64,000 nt of DNA from Arenicola marina (Eukaryota; Annelida; Polychaeta; Arenicolidae): assembly GCA_964019135.1 (NCBI GenBank), contig OZ025249.1:38391759-38455758 (forward strand), written 5' to 3'. Of this stretch, positions 1 through 11,645 are shown piece by piece. The translations under genes were made by a program, and so were the position numbers. Each line of letters opens with the position of its first letter. Position 1 is the stretch's first letter. The notes under the pieces were generated by a model. That model made no database searches. It was not told the origin of the DNA and saw only the letters and a program-made list of their open reading frames with translations.

Positions 1-3000
1 ACTGGTTCGTTATCCAGGTAGGGATGCTGTAACCCGGGTCCGTCCCAGGGCAATCATCAACGTCAAATGAAAAATTAAACTTCACGGTAACCTTTACATA
101 CATGCTTCGACCGGTGCACTAGAGGCAGCACGCTTAATTATTGCGCAGGGGTTTGAGAAGTAAATGATGAATATGCCCGACAGGTTTATGAATACGGCCC
201 CAGGTCTCTGTGTTTCCTTGTGGTTTATGAATACGGCCCCAGGTCCCTGTGTTCCCTGACGTGTGGTTTATGAATACGGCCCCAGGTCCCTGTGTTTTGC
301 TGACGTGTGGCTTATGAATACGGCCCCAGGTCCCTGTGTTCCCTGACGTGTGGTTTATGAATACGGCCCCAGGTCCCTGTGTTCCCTGACGTGTGGTTTA
401 TGAATACGGCCCCAGGTCCCTGTGTTCCCTGACGTGTGGTTTATGAATACGGCCCCATGTCCCTGTGTTCCCTGACGTGTGGTTTATGAATACGGCCCCA
501 GGTCCCTGTGTTCCCTGACGTGTGGTTTATGACTACGGCCCCAGGTCCCTGTGTACCCTGACGTGTGGTGTATGAATACGGCCCCAGGTCCCTGTGTTCC
601 CTGACGTGTGGTTTATGAATACGGCCCCAGGTCCCTGTGTTCCCTGACGTGTGGTTTATGAATACGGCCCCAGGTCTCTGTGTTCCCTTGTGGTTTATGA
701 ATACGGCCCCAGGTCCCTGTGTTCCCTGACGTGTGGTGTATGAATACGGCCCCAGGTCCCTGTGTTCCCTGACGTGTGGTTTATGAATACGGCCCCATGT
801 CCCTGTGTTCCCTGACGTGTGGTTTATGAATACGGCCCCAGGTCCCTGTGTTCCCTGACGTGTGGTTTATGAATACGGCCCCAGGTCCCTGTGTTCCCTG
901 ACGTGTGGTGTATGAATACGGCCCCAGGTCCCTGTGTTCCCTGACGTGTGGTTTATGAATACGGCCCCAGGTCCCTGTGTTCCCTGACGTGTGGTGTATG
1001 AATACGGCCCCAGGTCCCTGTGTTCCCTGACGTGTGGTTTATGAATACGGCCCCATGTCCCTGTGTTCCCTGACGTGTGGTGTATGAATACGGCCCCAGG
1101 TCCCTGTGTTCCCTGACGTGTGGTTTATGAATACGGCCCCATGTCCCTGTGTTCCCTGACGTGTGGTTTATGAATACGGCCCCAGGTCTCTGTGTTCCCT
1201 GACGTGTGGTTTATGAATACGGCCCCAGGTCCCTGTGTTCCCTGACGTGTGGTTTATGAATACGGCCCCAGGTCCCTGTGTTCCCTGACGTGTGGTTTAT
1301 GAATACAGCCCCAGGTCCCTGTGTTTCCTGACGTGTGGTTTATGACTACGGCCCCAGGTCCCTGTGTTCCCTGACGTGTGGTTTATGAATACGGCCCCAG
1401 GTCCCTTTGTTTTGCTGACGTGTGGTTTATGAATACGGCCCCAGGTCCCTGTGTTCCCTGACGTGTGGTTTATGAATACGGCCCCAGGTCCCTGTGTTCC
1501 CTGACGTGTGGTTTATGAATACGGCCCCAGGTCCCTGTGTTCCCTGACGTGTGGTTTATGAATACGGCCCCAGGTCCCTGTGTTCCCTGACGTGTGGTTT
1601 ATGAATACGGCCCCAGGTCCCTGTGTTCCCTGACGTGTGGTTTATGAATACGGCCCCAGGTCCCTGTGTTCCCTGACGTGTGGTTTATGAATACGGCCCC
1701 AGGTCCCTGTGTTTTGCTGACGTGTGGTTTATGAATACGGCCCCAGGTCCCTGTGTTCCCTGACGTGTGGTTTATGAATACGGCCCCAGGTCCCTGTGTT
1801 TTGCTGACGTGTGGTTTATGAATACGGCCCCAGGTCCCTGTGTTCCCTGACGTGTGGTTTATGAATACGGCCCCAGGTCCCTGTGTTCCCTGACGTGCAA
1901 GTGGACCTATCAAGCCGACGCCGAAGGTCTTCGCCAATGGGATGACAGCTTCTTTCGGCAAGTTGGACTCGAGGATATAGTGGAAGAAAAGTACAAGAAA
2001 ATCGGTATGATATATACATCGATCATGTCTGTAAGTCTGCTACCAAACAGCGTTCAACTTGTACTTTATATTTCATTTGCATGTGAGACAATTTCATCGA
2101 CCGCCGTTTATTTGTGAAGGTAACTTTCCTAAAGATCATTTACTCGTATTGTAACTGAATTGCAAAGTCACCTCAAGAAAATGACGCACTGATTGCACGT
2201 CAGCAGCGCACTTATCCAATGTATTGCTCAAAAAGAAACATCGACATAGAATCTTCAGATTTAGTATTAGTTTTAATCAATAAGCTTGGACTTTCTGTTA
2301 CGTCAGTGCTAGCTTGCGGGTGTATATACGCGTTTAGTTGTACTTTAACCGGTACGTGTTAAGTTTTGGGTAACATTGGGGTGGCCACCACCTTGTTTGC
2401 AGGGCAGGATGTGAAGTCCCCTGGGTCGCCCTGCGGGGGCGGCCTCACCCCTGAGGCTGCCAGAGAGCTGGGCTTATCGCCAGGCACCCCCGTCGCCACA
2501 TCCATCATTGACGCTCACGCTGGGGGCCTGGGTAGGTGGACGGACGGCCTCGCGCTCAGTGCCATGGAAATGATATATATACCTTATGCATATTAATATA
2601 TACAATAATATTAAGAAATTTAGTTTGCTTTCATAATTATTTTATTTTACTCCTACAATATGTTTTATCCAGATAGACGGTTTCTCTATATCTTTCACTT
2701 GGAAACGATAAAATCATTTATATAGCGCGGCAAAAATATAACATGGCTGGTTGTAGCGACCATTTTCTGGCACAATGGTGAAGGAAAGTGTGGAGTGTGG
2801 AGTGTGGGCAGTGTTGCCATGGTTTCCCATATAACATGAAGGTAGTCAGTTTCCTAGAAGAGTAGAAAATCAGTGCCTGTGTGACAATTTACTATGAGTA
2901 ACGCCCGTGCGCCAAGAGGACTTTCTTTTACAAAAATTGACGACTTTTGACATCGGGCAAGCGATGGCGTAATTACAAATATTATAGGTTATGATTACTG

Positions 3001-6000
3001 ATTGGGAAGGTGAGTGCCATATCAATGACCTGAAATATGAAAGCAAGCTATCACAGTTACATTGAATGTACTGATGGTTATAATCGCGGTTGTACATTAA
3101 ATGCACTCAAGCAAAGATTGGCCGTGACTCAAATAAGTGTTGATGTGTACTGTTTGCTGTTTCGGCCATTCTTTGTAAGTTTACGGTTCACAACGTTCAG
3201 GACCTAATTGTAAGTTACTTCAGTACATGTAAATGTATGCGTATATCATATAATATGTGCAGGAAGTTCTGTATATAGATGAAGTTCTCTATGTTGTAAC
3301 TTGCCAGGGTGTCTGGGCTGTGTGCCACGTGGTGCTGACGACGCCTTTCAGAACGAGGATCTGACGTCACGACTCGCGTTGATCAGCGGCACTTCCTGTT
3401 GTCACATGGCGGTAAGTGGTTTAGGGAACCAGCCAACTGGCCGCTCCAACACATGGCGGTAAGTGGTTTAGGGAACCAGCCAACTGGCCGCTCCAACACA
3501 TGGCGGTAAGTGGTTTAGGGAACCAGCCAACTGGCCGCTCCAACACATGGCGGTAAGTGGTTTAGGGAACCAGCCAACTGGCCGCTCCAACACATGGCGG
3601 TAAGTGCTTTAGGGAACCAGCCAACTGGCCGCTCCAACACAAAACGGTGAATGGTTCAGGGAACCGGCGAACTGGCCCTCCGACACATGGCGGTGAGTGC
3701 TTCAGGGAACCAGCTAACTGGCCGCTCCAACAAATGGCGGTAAGTGTTTCAGGGAACCAGGCAAGTCGCCGCTCCAACAAATGGTGGTAAGTTCTTCAGG
3801 GAACCAGCGGACTGACCGCTGCTACACAGGAAAAAATCTTGCGCTCTGATCTATAGTAAGATAAAAGTAAAACTTTCAAGTCTGAATCGATTCTAACATA
3901 TTCAAAGTTGTGCGATAAAAAATATTTTGTCTATCTCACTCGTCTATGACTTGAGACATCTGGAGTTAGCCCCATTGTCAAATGTCTGATATTTATTCAT
4001 TGGCAGTCGTTTTTTGCCATTTCTATTAGATTAGCGACAGAGCGCTGATGGTGCCTGGTGTGTGGGGACCCTACTTCTCCGCCGTGGTACCCGGCACATG
4101 GCTCAACGAAGCTGGACAGAGCGCGGCCGGTAAACTGGTCAGTCTGTCTGTCTACGTCACTACATTAAGGCAGTACCTAACTTCTTTGTTAAGTATTCAG
4201 TGTAACAGTTCGTATCCGAATCCTTAAATGTTCCTTTTTACGTAAGTTCTCTTACTTTTGTTAAGAAACTTTATGTCAGACACAACCCTGATATACTAAC
4301 AGTGAGCGCAAGTTGCTATTTTTCCCGCCGTTTTGTCGGCAGATCGACCACGTGGTGGAAACCCACCCGGCCTACGGATGGATCAAAGCTGAGGCAGATG
4401 AAAGGTTAGGACTTTTTATGCGAAAAGCTGTGAAATAGCTTTGCTACTTAATGGTTTCTTGAAAGGTTTCGTCGAGGTATTTTTAGTATAGTTATTACTG
4501 AAAATACATTTTTATTTAAGACTGTAACTTCTTATATCTTGAATGCGCAGATATTGGGATGTTAATGCACTGTATTTTAAATATTGTTACGCACGTCACT
4601 TCTGTATATGTTCGCACCGTTTGGCATCTATCGTGTTTTGTTAAGACGAAAATCTGCGATTTTCGTCTTATGTCGGTGTGTTCGGTTTGTCTGTCTGTCT
4701 GTCTGTTTGTCTTGTCACGCATTATCTCTCCAACGCCTCACGATATCGACTTCCAAATTCACAAAAAGATGCGGAGTGGCCATCGTCAGGCCCAATTATC
4801 AGATGAGCAATGTAGGTCAAATTTCAAGGTCACAGGAATTTTTTGAAATTCGCTTAACCATTGATAGATAGGACCAAAAATCGGACAAGTCGCTATAACG
4901 TTCACAGTTTCCATTTATTCGCGCTGCAAATTATTTCACGCATTAGGCCTATCAGTACCTTGTATGTCGTCTTTAAATTTTGCAAATCGCCCGAATAGTT
5001 TTCATGCAAAAAATTCTTAAACTTTAACATTGACCCCTATGAGAGGATTTTGGCGGGAAAATGGCTCCTCAATTTCTCCATGAAGGGTAAAAGTGAGACA
5101 AACGACGCTTTGCATAGGACATAAGATTAGTATTTAGGGTCGGATGACGATACTGAACCAGGTCACGCATAAAAGGTCAAGGTCAAATTCAAGGTCAAGG
5201 TCACGGAACATGATTTTAGCAGTAACTCCGTTAATATTGGGTCTAGAGATCCACGGTTTGTTTCAGAGTATTCCTCAGAGTGAGGCGCAAAGGAAATGTG
5301 GTCTCAGATTTCACGTCACATTTATAGTTTTCGAGTTATTAGATGATCTAATTTTCACTTAACGAAAATGATACAAAAACCGATGTGACAACATGCATGT
5401 AGTTAGATTAAATATGTGTGGTGGAATATGTCCTAATGTTACTGACATCATGTGTGCCAAATCCCATCGAAATCGAACCGGTAGTTATGACGCAAAAAAA
5501 TAATCTTACTTTAACATGGCCAATCCCATTGTGAAGCATCGACAGGCCAAATGACTGCCAGCGCGGTGACCGATTTCGCAATAGACCTCGTTCGGTACGG
5601 GTTTGACGCTCAGTGACTTTTTTTGAGATTCATACGTTCTCGCTATCCTCCAGCTATGTTATACGCGGGTTTATTAATACGGCCTCTGAACTTTATCTGC
5701 GACCTTTCATAGTTATCGGGTCAAGGTCAGTTGCACCTATACCCCGATTTTCGTCTTTCCTCTCAAGCTACGCTTGACAAATCTAGTGTTTAGTGTCATT
5801 CTGTATGTTTATAAGCGGTGACCAGTCACATGTGTATTTTGCTATTGGAAACCTCGGAAAATGTAAATGATGTAAGTCTTATAATATTTTTGAAAGATAA
5901 AAAAGGAAGCGAAATGGTGTCCTACATGGAGTAACACCCATTTATTTTACTCAGGTCTGTTCATGTTCACGACATTCTCAACGAAGTCCTGGAGTTTCGC

Positions 6001-9000
6001 GCCAAGGCTCAAGACTTGTCACATTTCACCTTCTTGTCCAAGGACCTTCACATCTGGCCTGACTTCCATGGCAACCGTTCGCCGGTGGCGGACTCCACTT
6101 TGAGGGGAATGGTAAGCTTGCAAAAAGCTTTCGTTCTTTCCTATATGAGCTGCACTCATAGATCTATACTCCCTGAAATATACATGTTTTTGTAAATAAA
6201 GTGTTTTGTCTGGTAATTTCAAAGCGTGAGTGAGTCTTAATGAAGGCTCTGCCTGGCCATCCTTATATTATTTCATGGTCGCGACCGGAACGCCTGATGA
6301 AATGTACACTGTTTCGGCTGGCGTCGTGTTTGGTCTGCGATAACTACTGCTCAAATTGTCTCGTCTGACCGTCTGCCCTGCATTCAGTTTGGCGCGCTGT
6401 GAAAGCGCAATCTTCATCATTGTGCCGAATCTTCCGACAGAGGGCGTTCCGCTTACGCTGTAGTCCCTCTGCCCCACATTAAATTAAATTTGACCATCAA
6501 AATCATCCTTCATGCGCGAAAATTGAAAATGAATTTAATCGAAGATATTAAATTAATTTTCGGCATAAAATACACCACTTTACGCATTTACTGTGCTATA
6601 GGTTCCGTTTGGGATTTGATTCATTCGATTTTGATTCATTAGAGGCCATATTACTTTCTATCTATCTTCGAGTTCGATCGATATCAAAACAAGTGTTGCT
6701 CGTGTTATTTTGAAATGTTTAAAATCCAACCTAAACAACTCCAGCGCGTTGAGGTCAACAGTTAGTTTGCCCGTTACATGGGTGGGGGGGGGGGGGGGCG
6801 GCAGAGGTGATGTGAGGAACGAGCTCCCTCTGCCGCATATTGTGTCACTTGTGTGTTGTGGTGCAGGTTAGCGGACTCAGCCTGTCCACAGGGGTGGGGG
6901 ACCTGGCTCTGATGTACCTCGCCGTCATTCAGGCCCTGGCGGTAAGTGATCGATCTAGTTCAATATTAGTGTAGTGGATATTAAAAAAAACAATGCTCAA
7001 TTTAACTGGTGACTAAATTAAATATATATAGCCGTGGGTGATGATTTTGCAGCTTCTGACGCCATCGTTTGAGTATATGCATGTCTATGAGTATGATATG
7101 ATGAAAGCGAATAAATGAACCATCGTTTTATAGACGAATTGTCTTAAGCAGAAATATATCTAGTCATTCACCCATTGCAACATAAACTATATCCTCAATT
7201 CAATTTGTAGGAACAGTAAATGGATATATAGCACATAATCGTAGAGTTTTCAATGATTTATATTTCAACCTTGCGTATCGAATTTTCCTCTCTATGCAGC
7301 CGCTACCTGTATACAGGATTCGGGCACCATTAAAGCCCTGTCCAGACACGATTTGACTTCTAGGCCACACCTATATAAAATGTTGCCGTCTGGACAGGGG
7401 CTGCGACAAACCCGTAGGCTATTTTATGACCGATAGGTCTTGTCGGGTGGAATAGAACAGGTTGTATTTGCTGGGTCAAGTCTATGGGTCATAAACTCGC
7501 TGGCCAATCAGTGCATGTCTTTCTTGTCACGTAATAGAAACGGAATCATGTGATTCGGTGACAAGAAAAAAGTTATGTCTCATAGGTCAAAATATGACAG
7601 ACCTATAGGAAATACTCCCTCAAACTATGTCCGCGGTCGACCGTCTTGGGGAGCTGGTCTTATTCCCCCTTGACTTAAGGTTGGCGCGTCCTGTATGTTC
7701 TCTCCCGGTGTGCAGTACGGCACTCGACAGATCCTGGAGCGGCTGAGAAGTGCCGGACACAACATCAGCGTCTTCTGCCTGTGTGGAGGCCTCGCCAGAA
7801 ACCCCCTCTACGCGCAGACTCACGCAGACGTGTGCAGTGAGTGCCGGTGTGACATGATAACCTGTCCGGCCGTGATAACCTGTCCGGCCACGCTTCTTGT
7901 ACCCCAGAACCCTAATCCAAACCCTAACCCTAACCTAACCCTGACAGATACAGTCATGCGCTATATTTACATAGCAAGCCTATTCGCTGCGCATGCGCAC
8001 TCGTCTGCCAGACAGACAGGTTATCATACCACATCGGGCGAAACGGAAGGGAGTGGAGGGGGTGGGGGCGCATATGGCGGGCCGGGAGTTGGAGTGGGTT
8101 ATCTGCTTGATTGATTGATTGTTAGCTTTAGTAGTTAAACGCTTACAAGACAATGTCCAGTAAATATTAACATTTAGCTTTAATCATTTTTTTTATTTTG
8201 TGATAGATTACTCCCTACCTACTCCCTGGTTTTCATATTTCCTTTTTACCCGCTTATTTGCCCATTATTCCCCCAGAGACCTTTTGATATGTTGGTTTTC
8301 TTGAAGCATGTTCCCTGCCCATCTGGCCATGTCATTCACACTCTGTGTTGTCTAAGTTTGAATAATGCACTGATTGTTTGTGGCAGACGTGCCGGTAATA
8401 CTACCGGACATGACGGAGTCAATGTTGATGGGGTCTGCCATCCTCGCCGCCTGCGCCTCGGGAACCTTCGCCAACGCTCGGGTAAGTCCGGCGGCGCGCG
8501 CGTCCTAATGTCGTGTTATTAAATGGCCAGATGGTATAACGCCACTAGGTTGGATCTGGACCATGTTTAATTACCACGTTGATTGTCTCAAGATTACTCT
8601 TTTATTCAGCAAGGGAAAATCGTCAAAGTAACGGGGATGATCATGATTTGCATTTCGTAGCCCAATACCGTAGAAACCACGTGGCCCAGTGTTCCTATCT
8701 GGCAGGAGGGAAAATGACACAATCGTAACGAAAACAATTAGTTAACAGCCTGGGGCCGTATTCATAATCCCCTCGTAAGTTACGTACGAAAAGTGCATTT
8801 TTGTCTTCGCCTCACCAGCTCGTTGTGGTGGTGCTCATGATTACGAAATCCTCTTCAATATAATTTTAGCACTTTCTTAATTCAGAAAATCCACTTCTTG
8901 GGTGACTAATTGTGTATTATGAACCCGATAATCGCTCGACAAATCTTCCACTTAGCGCTAAGTCTAGTGGCGTAGTCTAAGTGGCGATTATGAATACGGC

Positions 9001-10518
9001 CCCTGCCCTCTGTGCACACAGGGGGCCTTATTATTATTAGTACACCATACGATCTACGGAATTCGGCAATGGAATGAAAGGCGGTGATCATCTTCCCATT
9101 GCCTGATATAAGGCCGGATTAAACCATATCTGTTTAATTAACGTGGTTGCACCACACCGAGACCAGACTAGCTCTACCGTGACACGGTCCTGTCGGAGCG
9201 AGATGTAGATGTACAGGCGTGTATTTAATGGTGTACACACGTGTATATATGTACGTGGGGGTGTACACACGTGTATATATGTACGTGGGAGTGTACACAC
9301 GTGTATATATGTACGTGGGGGTGTACACACGTGTATATATGTACGTGGGAGTGTACACACGTGTATATATGTACGTGGGAGTGTACACACGTGTATATAT
9401 GTACGTGGGAGTGTACACACGTGTATATATGTACGTGGGAGTGTACACACGTGTATATATGTACGTGGGAGTGTACACACGTGTATATATGTACGTGGGG
9501 GTGTACACACGTGTATGAATGTACGTGGGAGTGTACCCACGTGTATATATGTACGTGGGAGTGTACACACGTGTATATATGTACATGGGGGTGCACACAC
9601 GTGTATATATGTACGTGGGAGTGTACACACGTGTATATATGTACATGGGGGTGTACACACGTGTATATATGTACGTGGGGGTGTACACACGTGTATATAT
9701 GTACGTGGGAGTGTACACACGTGTTTACATTGTGTCTTTATTCACGCGACAGGAGGCGATGAAGTCAATGAGCGGAGAGGGAACCGTGACGAGGCCCAAC
9801 AGTCACGTGACACAGTGAGTGAATGACGTCATCACGTAACCCTTTTAGTATTATTCCGGGTTTAGGACTTTTTCTGTCCAAATTAGCCTCTCCCCCATTT
9901 CCCGCAACAAAACGGGGCCGCCCCGATAGCCCAGTGGGCTAGAGCGCTCGCATTGAGTGACCTGGCCACCCGAGAGCCTAACGGCACGTGGATCGGTGGT
10001 TCGAGCCCTGCTGTGGCCATGTCTGTGTGGTCGCAGGACTAAGATCCCACGTCTTTCTTCGTAAAGAGTAGGGGGTTACCCCCGGGGACATGGTTCCACT
10101 CTGCTTTCCTTCTCCCATTGACGCGATATGACCAAAAGTGAATAAAGAGTCCAGAATAATCAACCTACCAACCAACCATTTCCCGCAACTCCTTTTTTTT
10201 AACGACTGCCAACTATAACCCTACTTACTTACTACTTACAAGATGCTCATTGTTTTGTATAACCTAACTGGTAAATTAAGACCAGATGGTGAAAATATAT
10301 TATATAGGTATCAGTAATGGCGATGGAAGGACGTCGTGGGGTAATACTCTAACATGGATATCCGCTCATAAATATGCAAATATTTCTATATCTACATGTA
10401 TTGACAATATTTTTGGTGGGTTACTTTACTTTTATGCAGATTTCACGACAAGAAATACAAGGTCTTCCTGAAGATGTTGGAGCATCAGCGGGAATATCGG
10501 GCTATCATGAAAGACTAA
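1..10518 (+). CDS. FGGY: FGGY carbohydrate kinase domain-containing protein (likely D-ribulokinase), 5' end outside window
   Basis: Cytosolic sugar kinase of the FGGY family. The vertebrate orthologue is known as a D-ribulose kinase, so the substrate here is inferred by homology. Exons: 1-17 (3' end only), 1877-2004, 2403-2531, 3308-3411, 4030-4137, 4343-4404, 5955-6111, 6867-6941, 7716-7836, 8387-8481, 9753-9814, 10440-10518 (TAA). All have AG/GT borders and matching phases, giving about 378 residues of a protein usually near 550. Recognisable blocks are [20 protein letters not shown], the phosphate-binding GTSCCHM (exon at 3308), [30 protein letters not shown], the adenosine-motif region [18 protein letters not shown] (7716 exon) and the C-terminal [20 protein letters not shown]. 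The FGGY-N domain lies mostly off the left edge. Odd point: the acceptor at 1877 and the donor at 3412 are each embedded in a minisatellite that copies them. Introns also carry a MITE, a minisatellite and a 1.1-kb repeat. Confidence 0.95.
184..1897 (+). repeat. 43-bp minisatellite spanning an FGGY 3' splice site
   Basis: About 40 head-to-tail 43-bp units fill most of the 1,859-bp FGGY intron between the exon end at 17 and the exon start at 1877. Each unit joins two parts: TTTATGAATACGGCCCC, which matches the terminus of the MITE family seen at 8752 and 44316, and AGGTCCCTGTGTTCCCTGACG, which is the 5' end of the next exon (residues RSLCSLT). Every unit therefore repeats the real acceptor context CCCCAG|GTCCCTG. 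Units differ by single substitutions and a few short-unit variants (for example near 210 and 690). The period is not a multiple of three. Confidence 0.95.
3400..3835 (+). repeat. 47-bp minisatellite spanning an FGGY 5' splice site
   Basis: About nine units of 47 bp begin in the last codons of the FGGY exon 3308-3411 (CACATGGCG) and include the donor GTAAGTGG plus intron sequence. Donor-like GTs recur at 3412, 3459, 3506, 3553 and 3600. More diverged copies (GTGAAT, GTGAGT, GTAAGT) follow to about 3790. Copies nearest the exon are almost identical and the distal ones are degenerate. The genuine donor should be 3412, since it keeps phase 0 into the next exon at 4030; each further unit would add 47 nt and break the frame. 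Confidence 0.93.
4641..5775. mobile_element. Non-autonomous dispersed repeat with AAGACGAAAATC ends (copy 1, FGGY intron)
   Basis: About 1.1 kb bounded by AAGACGAAAATC (4643-4654) and its complement GATTTTCGTCTT (5746-5757), followed by the small hairpin TCAAGCTACGCTTGA. A second, more altered copy lies at 54,681-56,085. Both share blocks such as TGAGACAAACGAC, TTGGCGGGAAAATG and CCAATCCCATT with CCAAATGACTG. No coding capacity was recognised. It is probably a non-autonomous DNA transposon relic; its superfamily is not clear from the ends. Confidence 0.7.
8752..9003. mobile_element. MITE with GGGGCCGTATTCATAAT terminal inverted repeats (copy 1)
   Basis: A 252-bp element in the FGGY intron between 8481 and 9753. 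It has 17-bp perfect terminal inverted repeats (8752-8768 and 8987-9003) and no coding content. A second copy in the opposite orientation lies at 44,316-44,559 with the same interior (for example TTAGCGCTAAGT, AAGAAGTGGATTTTCTGAA). The flanks do not show a clear long target-site duplication. The same terminus is part of the 43-bp FGGY minisatellite unit. Confidence 0.85.
9231..9730. repeat. 30-bp minisatellite ending just before an FGGY exon
   Basis: About 16 to 17 nearly identical 30-bp units (GTGTATATATGTACGTGGGA plus GTGTACACAC) end some 20 bp before the acceptor of the FGGY exon at 9753. The unit contains self-complementary stretches (GTGTACAC, TATATA). Because 30 is a multiple of three, both strands show long open frames, which are artefacts of the repeat. 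Confidence 0.95.
9909..10176 (+). mobile_element. tRNA-derived SINE (family A), full copy with 13-bp target-site duplication
   Basis: The tRNA-like head has box A-like GATAGCCCAGTGGGCTAGAG and box B-like GGTGGTTCGAGCCCTG. The body runs through GTCTGTGTGGTCGCAGGACT to a tail ending in CCAACC repeats. The copy is flanked by a perfect direct repeat CATTTCCCGCAAC (9896-9908 and 10177-10189), so it looks recently inserted in the last FGGY intron. Other copies: 22,356-22,503, 32,560-32,694 and 46,308-46,548 on the minus strand, plus tail fragments at 21,941-22,003 and 61,215-61,275. Confidence 0.9.
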
Positions 10519-11640
10519 TTTGTGAAGTCGTCCGAGAGTAAACGATAATCAATGTACAGACTTATATAAACAAAGCATTCCACGGGCTTTTCCCCGGAGC
10601 ATTCCAGAGTATGGGGCGCGGGAATGGATGAAATTCATTGCCTTGGTTACGAAGACAAATACACTGAGACACATTACAAATCGACTCATCTATTTATTAA
10701 TAGATCGCGAAGAAAAGACACGAAAACCAAATGCATTATGTCGACCTATACACACAAAACGGTTTCTTCATAGCATACAATTGAACTGAAGAATGCCAGC
10801 CGACGTTAAGACCACTGAAGCATGCAATCTTCATTGCACGCCCTCTGTCGTAGTCGCCGTGAAATACCAATACTGGACTAGGAGGGACAACAAATACGTC
10901 CTAGTTTAGGACAATCTCATAATCTAGGACTGACGTCGTTTTCCAGAATATCTATTTCGTGAGAGATACATGGGGTATTATAGTAATAACGCACATAGTC
11001 GTACGAAAATAAACAAATAGAAAGTGGATACGCTTGCCATCTGGCACCGGTGATACGTGTTCAAAGTATACTACATGCAAATAGAACTGGAGTCTAAGTA
11101 CTTGCAATCGACCTCTTGATCTATATCAGGTCATTATGACTCACCCTTGTGGAAAACAAACTACAAAATGCAGGTCACTAGTTATAGTTAATCGCTGGAC
11201 CAACGATTTTGAATCTTGTTTAAATTCCTTAATCGCCACGCTAGGCGGTTCAGTCTTGCTGAAGTGGCTTATCAGATTAGATGCGCCAGCTACTAATTAA
11301 TTAAGACATATGGGATTTCGGTTTATCCGAAGAACCCCGAGAACTGGCCAGATATGTCCCCCCCCCCCCTCCGTTCGTCTCCAGGAGAGAGGCGAACAGC
11401 TGTGATGCCGTGTGTAATGATGGGTAAGCACCGACCTTCCCCACCGAGAATCCCGTTTGGCGGTTCTCACGCGGTGGTGCCCCCAAGCGGAGACTCCCTG
11501 ACGACGACAGGCCACAGTGGAGATTGATTCGCTCCCGAGTCAACAGTCATTCACAACACGTTTAGGCCCCCGTTTTGAGGTCCACGTTGTTTTACACCCT
11601 GCTCGTTTCCACCTCACAGCTCACACACCCCCATTCCCAG
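10519..11640 (+). other. FGGY 3' flank and intergenic sequence
   Basis: No coding exon recognised. The FGGY 3' UTR should start here. AATAAA-type hexamers occur (for example near 11,007), but none is clearly the used poly(A) signal. A C9-G-rich stretch sits near 11,360. Otherwise the sequence looks unique. Confidence 0.4.
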
Positions 11641-11645
11641 GCCCA

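Noticed and set aside
7330-7640. Possible MITE with CCCTGTCCAGAC and GTCTGGACAGGG inverted pair
   Set aside because: The pair is only about 70 bp apart, without a clear outer border or target duplication, and no second copy was seen.
9088-9826. Several open frames of 99-210 codons on both strands
   Set aside because: All are shadows of a 30-bp tandem repeat; no domain, and the genuine FGGY exon starts at 9753 in a different context.
9909-10020. Functional tRNA gene
   Set aside because: Box A and B are present, but the spacing and cloverleaf do not fit, and the body continues into a SINE tail with a target-site duplication.
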